From positions 125,866,132 to 125,930,131 of the forward strand of contig JBCFYV010000012.1 in the NCBI GenBank assembly GCA_039000515.1: a stretch of DNA of 64,000 bases, given 5' to 3'. Position 1 is the stretch's first letter. Every line of letters begins with the position of its first letter. This document shows, one piece after another, positions 1-11,955 of this stretch. The translations under genes were made by a program, and so were the position numbers. The stretch is from Timema cristinae (Eukaryota > Arthropoda > Insecta > Phasmatodea > Timematidae). The notes beneath the pieces are model-generated. The model had not been told where the DNA came from. It did not search any database and saw only the letters and a list, made by a program, of their open reading frames with translations.

Positions 1-115
1 CACCAGATATTCTCAATTCTTCTTCTCCAACACATTTCAAAGATCTCCGAGTATTTCTTTTCCATCCTCCTAGGAGGCCAAGTTTCTGCTCCATACAGTG
101 CGATGTGCATATAAC
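1..115 (-). pseudogene. Non-LTR retrotransposon reverse transcriptase remnant, cut by the window edge
   Basis: Read on the minus strand this gives an uninterrupted peptide beginning IALYGAETW and continuing PPRRMEKKYSEIF then EMCWRRRIENIW. This matches the LYGAETW...FEMWCWRRM segment that lies between the RT domain and the C terminus of endonuclease-reverse transcriptases of insect LINEs (family knowledge, from memory). The C-terminal part would lie outside the window at lower coordinates. Upstream coding sequence is not recognisable past about 125. It may be the same family as the C-terminal remnants near 20 kb, 24.6 kb, 40 kb, 43 kb and 53 kb. The clade is not assigned. Confidence 0.6.
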
Positions 116-198
116 ACTAATCAAGACACAACTCTACACATTTTCCTTTGTAGGAATGAATTGAAATAAGCAACACAATAATACAGTAGATCTGGTAT

Positions 199-204
<6 letters not shown>

Positions 205-274
<70 letters not shown>
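205..274. repeat. (TA)n microsatellite
   Basis: About 35 uninterrupted TA dinucleotides. Confidence 0.97.
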
Positions 275-277
<3 letters not shown>

Positions 278-1203
278 GCTCTTTCTCAAATATGAGTAAG
301 GCCAAGAACAATGGCAAGAAACTAATCTACTTCAATAGTTTTGGGCTATATTTGTAAACTAAACTAGACATATATTAACCTCTGTAGTTCTTAAAGCACG
401 ATTCCTAGTCACAATCAATGGAACTTTGAAGTTTCATCCTTTTAAATTGTATTTTGGACAAACTAGTGACGAGTTTATCTCAGATTTTGTTATTGCTGAT
501 TTGTAAATCTTTGTCTAACAAGGGCCAAACCATAAATAATAAAAATAAATCTGTAATTTCACATCAATAGAGCCTTGCTGTTTTGTAGTACATGCCATAG
601 CATTACTTTGTGCAATAAGATCTTGTCACTGCTTTTTACACAAAATATAATATTATTACAGGTCTACTATCCAATAGTTTGGATAATATATACATGCCTA
701 AAATGTAGCTATTTCTAAACCTAGCCTAGTTTTGTTGGCATTTTGAAGGATAAGTTATAGGCTCATTTTTATGGATTAGCTCGTAGGCTAGTTATAAAAT
801 TATAAATGAAATATAACGATTTAATATAGGCCAACACACTTTCTAGTGTTTATTTTGTGTTAGGTACCGGTTGTACACTTTTAACATTGTAAGGGTTAAA
901 CCAACACATGTCTGTCTTACAACTTTTGATTTTATATGATTTGAGTTTCAGTAAATTTTGTTACAAGACTTGCTTTAATTAAGCCTTATCCCTTGTTAAA
1001 AGATCGATGCGAATCAACATTATGATAACCCTATTTGATTATTATTCTTTCCATCTACTGCGATGGCTACTGTATGTTTACTATCAACTATCTGAGTGTT
1101 TCCAAATTTTGCCACATCGGCGCCTCGTACGTTTTCACTAGCGCCATCACGTCTGAACGCGGTGTTACAGGGGCGAACCCTGAAAGCTGCGGAGACGTTT
1201 AGA
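275..1203. other. AT-rich unassigned sequence
   Basis: No open frame of note, no RNA gene and no repeat recognised. Stop codons are frequent in all frames. Confidence 0.6.
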
Positions 1204-1620
1204 ACTACCGGATTTTTTAAGAAGTGGTTTATTTAAATATTGTTTTCATTAAAATGTAGGTGAACGCTCTGACCAGTAAATAAAAGTTTAAATTATAAGT
1301 TTAAATTATTTTTATATAATAATATGTGATGAATTATATTAAACCCTATAGAAAAAATCCCGTATTATCTTAGAATGTTCTGTTGTGACCTGTCAAAACC
1401 TGACTTGATTTGAGAAGGAAGCTAGATCTAGGCTTGTAAAATTTTACTCTCATCTAAAAAGTACACATTTTTTTCATATATCATCGTTACAAAAAAAAAT
1501 AGCTCTAAACTTATAGTTTAAACTTTTTAACTGGTCAGAAATCTGCTGATAACTCTCACCTACATTTGGTTGACAATAATATTTTAAAATATCAAGCAAG
1601 TTCTTGAACAACGGGATTTC
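1204..1620. mobile_element. MITE-like element with long terminal inverted repeats
   Basis: The left arm (about 1204-1303) and right arm (about 1506-1620) are inverted copies of each other. Both share ATGTAGGTGA, CTGACCAGT, and AGTTTAAAnTATAAGTTTAA in the same order, with small indels. The interior (about 1304-1505) has no coding capacity. It is a non-autonomous foldback-type DNA transposon. The superfamily is not assigned, because the exact termini and target-site duplication are unclear. Confidence 0.55.
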
Positions 1621-2672
1621 CAAAAGTCTGTAAATGTCTCAGTGTTTTACCTTGCAGTCCTCCTAAGCCAAGGGTACTGGCTTTGATCCCCGTGTACAGG
1701 TGTAATTTCTCTGATTTACGGATATGATACGTGATGCGGCTATATCCGTAACCTAAGGATCATTTCTATTTTTTAAGCTTCGCTATTCATTGCACAACTA
1801 ATTGTATGAGTGTTAGCTTTCTACCAAATTATTGACATGTTCTAACTCTCCAAAACCGAGCACAACCTCAAGGACACATATTATCAGGAACAGACTGTAC
1901 AATCCAGGGGAATAGAACAAACCACCCCCTCAGTGACGAGCGACAAAGACAGAGAGATAGTTGTGCCTCTGACAGTTTCTATTGTCATCTGTCTACTGGG
2001 GGAGAGAGAGTTGAGGTGACAACTCTTATCTCGCGACTCCTGATGTCTAGGTTTGCTCTAGACCCTAGAGGGTGACACTTCTCTTATAGTTATGTTATAC
2101 TACATGTCATATCATACACAACACTTTGATGTAAACTCTACCACATTTACTCTCATGTGTCCATACGCCAAACCATCTGATCTGTTGAGTAGCTGTCACT
2201 TTAGGGCAGTAAAACTTTCACAACAAACACTTCGGTTTCAATTATATTTTTCTTATTTTAAAAATTCCAAATATGAGGATAGTCTTTTGGATATTTTTTG
2301 TGGTAGCAGCGTACCTATTGTATGTAGTTTACTTACCAATTATTTACCATGAGAGCTTCTTAAAGGCTGTACATATTTGAGGGTAAGAAAATAATATGAT
2401 ACTATCATTCCAAACAACAAATAAGTATAATATGGATGAAATATATATATACCTTGTGAATGAACGTGTTATGAAAAGCTAAATAAATTTTAAATGAATG
2501 TACCTCTCAGGTACACTTTCCTTTCAAATATTACACATAAGAGTTTTATAAATGTCTAATCCCAGCGTAGTAATATTGTATTTCAAGGTTAAAGTACGAA
2601 GTATATTAATAATATACTAATACACAGAACTATTAAATAATCAGGAAATAAACGTTTGATGTCCTACAATAA
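1621..2672. other. Unassigned intergenic or intronic sequence
   Basis: Nothing supportable is seen. An 86-codon open frame (2092-2352) has no recognisable motif and is taken as chance. Confidence 0.5.
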
Positions 2673-2711
2673 ACTATATATATATATTGTGTGTGTGTGT
2701 GTGTGTGTGTT
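2673..2711. repeat. Compound (TA)n(GT)n microsatellite
   Basis: A short TA run is followed directly by about 11 GT dinucleotides. Confidence 0.95.
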
Positions 2712-3171
2712 TAATACCATAGCGTCTTATAATATCCATTATATATTTATAGAGGAAAATAATATGCCCGACTCTTAACCTAAAGACCCAAGCATAGTTT
2801 GGCGTATTGAGATATGTAGGTAAATAGGTAGATACAGTATATATTATATGATATCATATACCCATTCACACGCAAATATCTAATATTCTCACCAAGGGTT
2901 TAGAAAGGGGGGCTTCGGGGGTTCGAACTCACCACGAAAATTTAATTAACCCTAGGTGATACAAATACACTTAGAAAAACTTTTTATAAGTAAAGGTATA
3001 GTAACATTTTCTATCGGACCCCCCTCTCCTCCTCTACTTTAGAAAAAATTGCTTTCCACGCCCTTATTATTGATACATATCCACCAAAAGCTACCGGGAT
3101 ATGAGTCTAGCCCCCGTAGGCTGGCATATGATGATATTTTTTGAAGTCTTAACTGTCATCATTGTTAATGA
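2712..3171. other. Unassigned sequence
   Basis: No gene or repeat recognised. Confidence 0.5.
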
Positions 3172-3408
3172 ACTAAATAATACCATGCATATCAAGTTAA
3201 CTAAAGAATACCATGCATATCAAGTTAACTAAAGAATACCATGCATATCAAGTTAACTAAAGAATACCATGCATATCAAGTTAACTAAAGAATACCATGC
3301 ATATCATGTTAACTAAAGCATACCATGCATATCATGTTAACTAAAGAATACCATGCATATCAAGTTAACTAAAGCATACCATGCATATCATTTTAACTAA
3401 AGCAGAAT
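3172..3408. repeat. 28-bp minisatellite, about 8 copies
   Basis: The unit contains TACCATGCATATCAAGTTAA followed by CTAAAGAA. Neighbouring copies start 28 bp apart (3181 and 3209). Variation is slight: AAGTTAA/ATGTTAA/TTTTAA and AAGAA/AAGCA. Each unit carries the palindrome ATGCAT. Confidence 0.95.
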
Positions 3409-3665
3409 TTATAAGCTTTAGGACGTACTGGAGCATCACTTGGTTCCACTTTCCAAAATAATGGTACAATACATATTGTGCTTTTTACTATTTTTGATCC
3501 TTAATGAACAGAACAAATTGTAAAAGATCTCCACGAAACAAGTTGCAGTTTTTAAACGACAGTGAAAGCGACCTTGGCCCATTTATTTCTAAGAAAAGAA
3601 AATGTCCAAGGGAACGTGGCGAGGGTTGCAAGAAGACCTCGGGGCAGTCATTGAAAAAAAGCTCT

Positions 3666-4303
3666 TGATCATACCATCATACAAATTATTAGACACTCGT
3701 GATCATACCATCATACAGACTGTTAGACACTCGTGATCATACCATCATACAGACTGTTAGACACCCGTGATCATACCATCATACAGACTGTTAGACACTC
3801 GTGATCATACCATCATACAGACTGTTAGACACCCGTGATCATACCATCATACAGACTGTTAGACACTCGTGATCATACCATCATACAAATTATTAGACAC
3901 CCGTGATCATACCATCATACAAATTATTAGACACCCGTGATCATACCATCATACAGACTGTTAGACACTCGTGATCATACCATCATACAAATTATTAGAC
4001 ACCCGTGATCATACCATCATACAGACTGTTAGACACTCGTGATCATACCATCATACAGACTGTTAGACACCCGTGATCATACCATCATACAGACTGTTAG
4101 ACACTCGTGATCATACCATCATACAAATTATTAGACACCCGTGATCATACCATCATACAGACTGTTAGACACTAGTGATCATACCATCATACAGACTGTT
4201 AGACACTAGTGATCATACCATCATACAGACTGTTAGACACCCGTGATCATACCATCATACAGACTGCTAGACACCCGTGATCATACCATCATACAGATTG
4301 GAC
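3666..4303. repeat. 34-bp minisatellite, about 19 copies, two unit types
   Basis: Each unit starts TGATCATACCATCATACA. The middle is either AATTATT or GACTGTT, and the end is either CACTCG, CACCCG or CACTAG. Spacing is 34 bp (3666, 3700). The unit types are interleaved irregularly, which indicates unequal exchange between variants. The TGATCA palindrome is in every unit. Confidence 0.96.
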
Positions 4304-5491
4304 GTGTGCTACACTATCACGTAGTCAAGGTGTTGGAGACGAACTAGTCACTACAACTTAACTTGAATTATTAATAATAATTATTTTATAACCAGAAACA
4401 AAGTGTGGAATAAATTATGCCTAAATATTAAATTTGTGATCTTTAATTCAAGTCATCTTTAATTTAGATCAAACCCCGTTTAATAATTAGTATGAAATGT
4501 GAGATTGCTTGGAGCCCGAACATAATATACTTAAATATTTAGATCTAAACTGACGCACGTGAATCCAAGATGGTCAGGTCAGCTGACCCGGTCAGCAGAA
4601 TCCGAACCAAGGACGACGGGACGGATACGACCGCGTGTTGTTAGAAAGTCATTTCTCATATGTAGAGGCATACGTCATTGTTAATTTCGCTTAATCGACC
4701 AAATTGGAATCTTATTTAAACATCGTTTAAGTTAATTGGAGGGAACAAATGATTAGTTTAGAGACACAACTGCCTGTACCTTACCTGAAACCGCATCGCG
4801 TCTCACAGTTTGAGAAACCCTGTAATTGTACAAATGAAAATGATAACTTCAATCCCTTCTACCGCCTCTAGCTTTATCCCTGCGTACGCCTCTGAGAATG
4901 ATGGCATAGTTGTCCAACTACCCACTCACCAAGAGTGGACTGGGCGGGGACTTCCCCAGACCCTTGTAAACATTACACTAGAGTATCTACAACGGTACAG
5001 TACTGTTCATTCTCGTGAGAGAGGGTCTGTAAGACACGTCATCTCTGACACGGTTTACTTATTTACATCAACTTTGTCCTTGAATACCAAGAAACATGAT
5101 GTTGGCAACAATCGCGTCATAGGGGCTCAAATGTGTCTGAGAGTCCAACTTTTAATCAAATGAACGATGATTAATTAATAGGTAGGCTTACCTAGAAATG
5201 TATGGTCGTTCTCAGGGTCCCGCCCCCTTAAGGGAAATCCTCGACTATCTTAGAATGTTCTGTTCTGACCCTCACACCAATCTATTTCTCGTGGCTACAT
5301 TTTTCTCTTTCTTCCTAACTTATACGTCCTGAGTTTGAATAATCTGCCAGCAGTAAGATGTGGTGCACAAACAACCTTTGAAACGTGATTCTATTCAAAT
5401 TGTTTGTACAGAGAAGAATGAATGAGTTTGAAACTGGTCGGAACATACGCTCTCATATTTCCGACGGTTCAATAACACAATCTGAACTATT
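4304..5491. other. Unassigned sequence
   Basis: A 117-codon open frame at 4810-5163 begins with TTG, not ATG, and has no recognisable domain, so it is not called as a gene. The motif TATCTTAGAATGTTCTGTT at 5246-5265 also occurs at about 1363-1382, a hint of a dispersed repeat. Confidence 0.5.
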
Positions 5492-6577
5492 TAATAATAT
5501 TCCCAGTCTTCCCAAGCTTGTTTACTATATTCCTAGTCTTCCCAAGCGTGTGTACTATATTCCCAGTCTTCCCAAGCGTGTGTACTATATTCCCAGTTTT
5601 TCCAAGCGTGTGTACTATATTCCCAGTCTTCCCAAGCTTGTGTACTATATTCCCAGTCTTCCCAAGCGTGTGTACTATATTCCCAGTCTTCCCAAGCGTG
5701 TGTACTTTATTCCTAGTCTTCCCAAGCGTGTGTACTATATTCCCAGTCTTTCCAAGCGTGTGTACTATATTCCCAGTCTTCCCAAGCGCGTGTACTATAT
5801 TCCCAGTCTTCCCAAGCGTGTGTACTATATTCCCAGTCTTCCCAAGCGTGTGTACTTTATTCCTAGTCTTCCCAAAAGTGTGTACTATATTCCCAGTCTT
5901 TCCAAGCGTGTGTACTATATTCCCAGTCTTCCCAAGCGTGTGTATTATATTCCCAGTCTTCCCAAGCGTGTGTACTATATTCCCAGTCTTCCCAAGCGTG
6001 TGTACTATATTCCCAGTCTTCCCAAGCGTGTGTACTATATTCCCAGTCTTCCCAAGCGTGTGTACTATATTCCCAGTCTTCCCAAGCGTGTGTACTATAT
6101 TCCCAGTCTTCCCAAGCGTGTGTACTATATTCCCAGTCTTCCCAAGCGTGTGTACTTTATCCCCAGTCTTCCCAAGCGTGTGTACTATATTCCCAGTCTT
6201 CCCAAGCATGTGTACTATATTCCCAGTCTTCCCAAGCTTGTGTACTATATTCCCAGTCTTCCCAAGCGTGTGTACTATATTCCCAGTCTTCCCAAGCTTG
6301 TGTACTATATTCCCAGTCTTCCCAAGCTTGTGTACTATATTCCAAGTCTTCCCAAGCGTGTGTACTATATTCCCAGTCTTCCCAAGCGTGTGTACTATAT
6401 TCCCAGTCTTCCCAAGCGTGTGTACTATATTCCCAGTCTTCCCAAGCGTGTGTACTATATTCCTAGTCTTCCCAAGCGTGTGTACTTTATTCCCAGTCTT
6501 CCCAAGCGTGTGTACTATATTCCCAGTCTTCCCAAGCGTGTGTACTATATTCCCAGTCTTCCCAAGCGTGTGTACCA
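5492..6577. repeat. 30-bp minisatellite, about 36 copies, open in several frames
   Basis: The unit is TTCCCAGTCTTCCCAAGCGT followed by GTGTACTATA, with exactly two units per 60 bases throughout and no length variation. Because 30 is a multiple of 3 and the unit lacks stops in several frames, it creates a 440-codon plus-strand frame (5385-6707, decapeptide PSLPKRVYYI), a second plus frame (SVCTIFPVFP) and a 363-codon minus frame (VHTLGKTGNI). Substitutions such as CGT/CTT/CAT are nonsynonymous in these frames. The frames therefore look like a by-product of period 30, not a gene. The flanks of the 440-codon frame carry no recognisable domain, signal peptide or splice evidence. Confidence 0.95.
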
Positions 6578-7440
6578 AGTAATGAGTCCATTTCCGGTCC
6601 GTATTTCCCGAGTATTAACTGCATCAAGGAGAAACCGCTCGGAAAGAATCGTGCGATCATTTGGGCGGACGGGTATTTGCATCGGTAGCGCCCCTTTAAT
6701 ACGATAAATGGAAGGGTAAGGACGGAAGGAGGGAGGGTTCGTAATACTACGGTGCGTCTCATCGCGACGCAGGCGTCTAGTCACCCCCCACAGCAGCGTC
6801 CCAGCATCCCTCGTGTCTCAGATCACGTAGCGGCTGAGTGTCCGACCTCCGCAAGCCAGTCTCTAACACGTGAGTACTCACTCCATACTCCTACTACAAC
6901 CCTGATTTTAGTACGAGGCACGTTCTGGAAGGCCTTTTATCTTATCAAAATACTACTATTCACCAGGATTATGGTACAAAATAAGGTCTTACAAACCGGT
7001 ACTCCTACTAAAATCATGGTATATATTGTATACATACATATATAGTTAACTTAGCAATCCTAGAAATATCGGAGCAAAGGCACAGATAGACTTTGTTTTC
7101 CTTACGAATGGACATTTGTAAAACCTTTTAGAAAATACAAACACAATTATTAGGTTTTTTTGAAGGTTTTCGCGGCCAGTGTTTGGATTCATGTTCAGGT
7201 TTCAGGTTTCAGGTTTGTGCAACGTTGAGGAGATGATAGACCTAGTGTGTTGATGTCACAGATCTCCTCTGGGAGATGGAAATAAACAGAGGGAAAATAA
7301 ATAAAGTACTTTTTTTCTATTTGAGATATGTCAATTCGTAAGGAAATTGTGGTATAATTAATAGTGGGGAAGCATTAGCTTAGATTAGCCGCCATTTTGG
7401 ACACATCGAAGCTTAGTTTAGTTTAGATATAGAATCAACA
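6578..7440. other. Unassigned sequence
   Basis: No gene recognised. CAGGTTT is repeated three times near 7197-7216. Confidence 0.5.
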
Positions 7441-7855
7441 GTATAAGGTGTATAACTCCCCTTGTATCAGATGGACAGTAGAGGATGTATAACTCCCCTT
7501 GTATCAGATGGACAGTAGAGGATGTATAACTCCCCTTGTATCAGATGGACAGTAGAGGATGTATAACTCCCCTTGTATCAGATGGACAGTAGAGGATGTA
7601 TAACTCCCCTTGTATCAGATGGACAGTAGAGGATGTATAACTCCCTTGTATCAGATGGACAGTAGAGGATGTATAACTCCCCTTGTATCAGATGGACAGT
7701 AGAGGATGTATAACTCCCCTTGTATCAGATGGACAGTAGAGGATGTATAACTCCCCTTGTAACAGATGGACAGTAGAGGATGTATAACTCCCCTTGTAAC
7801 AGATGGACAGTAGAGGATGTATAACTCCCCTTGTATCAGATGGACAATCTGCAGA
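7441..7855. repeat. 37-bp minisatellite, about 11 copies
   Basis: The unit is GTATAACTCCCCTTGTATCA then GATGGACAGTAGAGGAT. It is nearly perfect, with one copy lacking a C (near 7640) and two with TAACAG in place of TATCAG. Confidence 0.96.
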
Positions 7856-7984
7856 AAACCTTGCCTATATATTAGGCTCAGTTACATAGAGTTTACTCTA
7901 TGGTATGCCTCCCTTCACATGAATCACAACACATCCCATCATTGTACTGAGCGTAGCCATCTTATAGAGCGTAATAATTAACTG

Positions 7985-8250
7985 TGATAGGTAGACTGGT
8001 ACTGTGTGACAAGGTGAGAGCGCTGGTTCCCTCAGTCTGTGTGATAGCTGTGAGATAGTCTGGTACTGTGTGAGAAGGTGAGAGCGCTATATCCCTCAGT
8101 AGACTGGAACTGTGTGACAAGGTGAGAGCGCTAGTTCCCTCAGTCTGTGTGATAGTTGTGAGATAGTCTGGTACTGTGTGAGAAGGTGAGAGCGCTGGTT
8201 CCCTCAGTCTGTGTGATAGCTGTGAGATAGCCTGGTACTGTGTGTAAAGG
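7985..8250. repeat. 64-bp degenerate tandem repeat, about 4 copies
   Basis: Copies begin AGACTGGTACTGTGTGA and contain AGGTGAGAGCGCTGGTTCCC. Starts at 7993 and 8057 are 64 bp apart, and one unit (8057-8100) is shortened to 44 bp. Confidence 0.85.
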
Positions 8251-9149
8251 TGAGTCTCACTCTCGACTGGGGAAATGAGGTCAAGTTCAGTACTAGTGTA
8301 GTGACCTTGACAGAGCCGTCAGTTAAAGGCAGGGTTAGGTCACGCCACAAGTCAATCACTCGTCACAAATGGCCATTTATAAAGGAACACTAGCGCTTCC
8401 TATGTTTTGAATGCCCAGGTTTCCATAGTAGGTTTCTTGAGACCAAATATTTTGTCATCACAATCAGTGTAGCGGTTCTTACGTCACACAGTAGCAAATA
8501 AGCAACAGCTAAACTTACTTTGTTCATATCAAGAGAAAGTATTGTAATCGTCAACATTTGCTACCTAAGGATTGTGATGGCTCTTTACGTTCTGTATGCC
8601 CCGGAGTATTAGAAAGGGAATTTTACTAGCTCTGTCTGTCCCTTATGTCTGTCTGTCTGTCCCTTATGTCTGTCTGTCTGACACTTAATGAGAAAGTTCG
8701 TACGATTGTGTTGTACCATTAAAAATATTGGTAGTATAATAATGTTAATTTTGTAAACATAGTTATCTTCTTTTGCTTAACTTTGGTTTCACTCACATCT
8801 AGTCCTCGTCATATCTCCAGACCTCCTCCAACCTCCTCCACCCTCCTCCAACCCTCTGGGAGGGCGCGAGACGTGAGAGTCTAATGAATGAATTAGTGCC
8901 GTGATGGAGTCGAGTGTGGGAACGTTTAGAGGGTGAGATACGGAGGGTGAGACGGGGGCGTGGCTCTGATCGATGGAGAAGAAACTTAATTCTCCCCCTC
9001 TTTCCCCTTATTCCTTCTATTCCTCTTCCTCTCGTCCTTTATTATCTGGTCGTGGAGGAATGGGATGAACTAACGTACTGTAGTTCCAGTTCCTGGTTCA
9101 ATGTTGTTAGCTAATGTTATTATTGAGGTACAGTCTATAGAATGTCAAT
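8251..9149. other. Unassigned sequence with short simple repeats
   Basis: It holds a CTGT-rich tract (8627-8682) and a CCTCCTCCAAC tract (8820-8855). No gene recognised. Confidence 0.5.
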
Positions 9150-11272
9150 ATCACTGCCAAGGTTCATTTCTTGTAGCTATAACAAACACAGCTTAGTTGT
9201 CACTGCCAAGGTTCACTTCTTGTAGCTATAACAAACACAGCTTAGTTGTCACTGCCAAGGTTCATTTCTTGTAGCTATAACAAACACAGTTTAGTTGTCA
9301 CTGCCAAGGTTCATTTATTGTAGCTATAACAAACACAGCTTAGTTGTCACTGCCAAGGTTCATTTCTTGTAGCTATAACAAACACAGCTTAGTTGTCACT
9401 GCCAAGGTTCACTTCTTGTAGCTATAACAAACACAGCTTAGTTGTCACTGCCAAGGTTCATTTCTTGTAGCTATAGCAAACACAGCTTAGTTGTCACTGC
9501 CAAGGTTCATTTCTTGTAGCTATAGCAAACACAGCTTAGTTGTCACTGCCAAGGTTCATTTCTTGTAGCTATAACCAACACAGCTTAGTTGTCACTGCCA
9601 AGGTTCACTTCTTGTAGCTATAACAAACACAGCTTAGTTGTCACTGCCAAGGTTCATTTCTTGTAGCTATAGCAAACACAGCTTAGTTGTCACTGCCAAG
9701 GTTCATTTCTTGTAGCTATAACCAACACAGCTTAGTTGTCACTGCCAAGGTTCATTTCTTGTAGCTATAACACACACAGCTTAGTTGTCACTGCCAAGGT
9801 TCATTTCTTGTAGCTATAGCAAACACAGCTTAGTTGTCACTGCCAAGGTTCACTTCTTGTAGCTATAGCAAACACAGCTTAGTTGTCACTGCCAAGGTTC
9901 ACTTCTTGTAGCTATAACAAACACAGCTTAGTTGTCACTGCCAAGGTTCATTTCTAGTAGCTATAGCAAACACAGCTTAGTTGTCACTGCCAAGGTTCAT
10001 TTCTTGTAGCTATAACAAACACAGCTTAGTTGTCACTGCCAAGGTTCATTTCTAGTAGCTATAGCAAACACAGTTTAGTTGTCACTGCCAAGGTTCATTT
10101 CTTGTAGCTATAACAAACACAGCTTAGTTGTCACTGCCAAGGTTCATTTCTTGTAGCTATAGCAAACACAGCTTAGTTGTCACTGCCAAGGTTCATTTCT
10201 TGTAGCTATAACAAACACAGCTTAGTTGTCACTGCCAAGGTTCACTTCTTGTAGCTATAACAAACACAGCTTAGTTGTCACTGCCAAGGTTCATTTCTTG
10301 TAGCTATAGCAAACACAGCTTAGTTGTCACTGCCAAGGTTCATTTCTTGTAGCTATAGCAAACACAGCTTAGTTGTCACTGCCAAGGTTCACTTCTTGTA
10401 GCTATAGCAAACACAGCTTAGTTGTCACTGCCAAGGTTCACTTCTTGTAGCTATAACAAACACAGCTTAGTTGTCACTGCCAAGGTTCATTTCTTGTAGC
10501 TATAGCAAACACAGCTTAGTTGTCACTGCCAAGGTTCATTTCTTGTAGCTATAGCAAACACAGCTTAGTTGTCACTGCCAAGGTTCATTTCTTGTAGCTA
10601 TAACAAACACAGCTTAGTTGTCACTGCCAAGGTTCATTTCTTGTAGCTATAGCAAACACAGCTTAGTTGTCACTGCCAAGGTTCACTTCTTGTAGCTATA
10701 GCAAACACAGCTTAGTTGTCACTGCCAAGGTTCATTTCTTGTAGCTATAACAAACACAGTTTAGTTGTCACTGCCAAGGTTCAACTCTTGTAGCTATAAC
10801 AAACACAGTTTAGTTGTCACTGCCAAGGTTCATTTCTAGTAGCTATAACAAACACAGCTTAGTTGTCACTGCCAAGGTTCATTTCTTGTAGCTATAACAC
10901 ACACAGCTTAGTTGTCACTGCCAAGGTTCACTTCTTGTAGCTATAACAAACACAGTTTAGTTGTCACTGCCAAGGTTCAACTCTTGTAGCTATAACAAAC
11001 ACAGTTTAGTTGTCACTGCCAAGGTTCATTTCTAGTAGCTATAACAAACACAGCTTAGTTGTCACTGCCAAGGTTCATTTCTTGTAGCTATAACACACAC
11101 AGCTTAGTTGTCACTGCCAAGGTTCACTTCTTGTAGCTATAACAAACACAGCTTAGTTGTCACTGCCAAGGTTCACTTCTTGTAGCTATAACAAACACAG
11201 CTTAGTTGTCACTGCCAAGGTTCACTTCTTGTAGCTATAACAAACACAGCTTAGTTGTCACTGCCAAGGTTC
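9150..11272. repeat. 49-bp minisatellite, about 43 copies, with 196-bp higher-order units
   Basis: The unit is GTCACTGCCAAGGTTCATTT, CTTGTAGCTATAACAAACAC, AGCTTAGTT. Spacing is 49 bp (9199, 9248). Variant sites include CATTTC/CACTTC, ATAACA/ATAGCA, CTTGTAG/CTAGTAG and AACACAC. Rare variants recur exactly 196 bp apart (CAACTCTTG at 10781 and 10977), so the right part contains a duplicated four-unit block. Confidence 0.97.
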
Positions 11273-11599
11273 CATGACATGGTTCACTATAATTACCGTA
11301 TCAGTAATTATCCCGGAAAACGTGCCCGATATTAAAAACCATCCTGTTCACAAGATTCAAGATTTGTTATTTTTTTAAATGACCACGTGTGAATGGATAT
11401 GTGGGGAACATTTGGGAACATTGTTCGAAATGCAAGTGAGTATTTTAATTATGTTTCCGTTCTATGACGCTTTTTAAGCCAACAATCAAGATAAGCCTCA
11501 CTAGCGACATCTCGCAACTGTTGTTTCAAACATAGCGCACGATCTTATAGTCTGTTGCATGATTTCCTATGGATAAAATCTTTATAACGAAATCTATAA

Positions 11600-11955
11600 A
11601 TTTATATCCCAATTATACGCAAAGGGATTCGAGCCCCAATCTCTCCGACGCCAGCAGCTTAGTCTATTACGAGAATGACTCCTTAGGCCATGGTTCAGCC
11701 AACTTTTTTGTAATCGCGGGCCTTAAAAAAATTGTTTTTGTGCTGGTTTTGAAAAATATTGCGTAAAGAACTTCAACTTTATAATTATCATGTGGTAATT
11801 TATTAGTTATCAATTTTTTGAACACAATAACGGTTTGTTTGCAACAAAAAAAAAAACTTTTGCGGGCCAGGTAAAATTAATCTTTGGGCCGGATCTGGCC
11901 TTCTGGCCATAGGTTGCCAACCTACGACTTAATCCATGCGGCCACCGAAACTGAT
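11600..11955 (-). mobile_element. SINE A copy, interrupted by a nested hAT-like element
   Basis: The tRNA-derived head is visible in inverse orientation: B-box equivalent GGATTCGAGCCCC near 11626, then TAGTCTATTACGAGA, then CCTTAGGC. The SINE resumes at 11927 with ACTTAATCCATGCGGCCACCG. The body and tail on the left are not clearly recognisable, so this copy is truncated or eroded. Confidence 0.7.
11689..11926. mobile_element. Nested hAT-like non-autonomous transposon (about 238 bp)
   Basis: The ends are inverted and similar: left CATGGTTCAGCCAAC, right (complement) CGTAGGTTGGCAACC. The interior has paired GCGGGCC/GGGCCGG blocks typical of a hAT MITE type seen in many animals (family knowledge). 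It is flanked by degenerate 8-bp target duplications CCTTAGGC (11681-11688) and ACTTAATC (11927-11934), both derived from the SINE sequence CCTTAGAC. Confidence 0.6.

Noticed and set aside
3666..4303. CRISPR array
   Set aside because: Direct tandem repeats with no unique spacers, in a eukaryotic repeat-rich context, and no cas genes.
4810..5163. 117-codon plus frame
   Set aside because: Non-ATG start, no recognised motif, no splice or promoter context.
5385..6707. 440-codon open frame as a protein-coding gene
   Set aside because: The frame is a by-product of a stop-free 30-bp unit. Other frames on both strands are equally open, changes are nonsynonymous, and flanks have no recognisable coding features.
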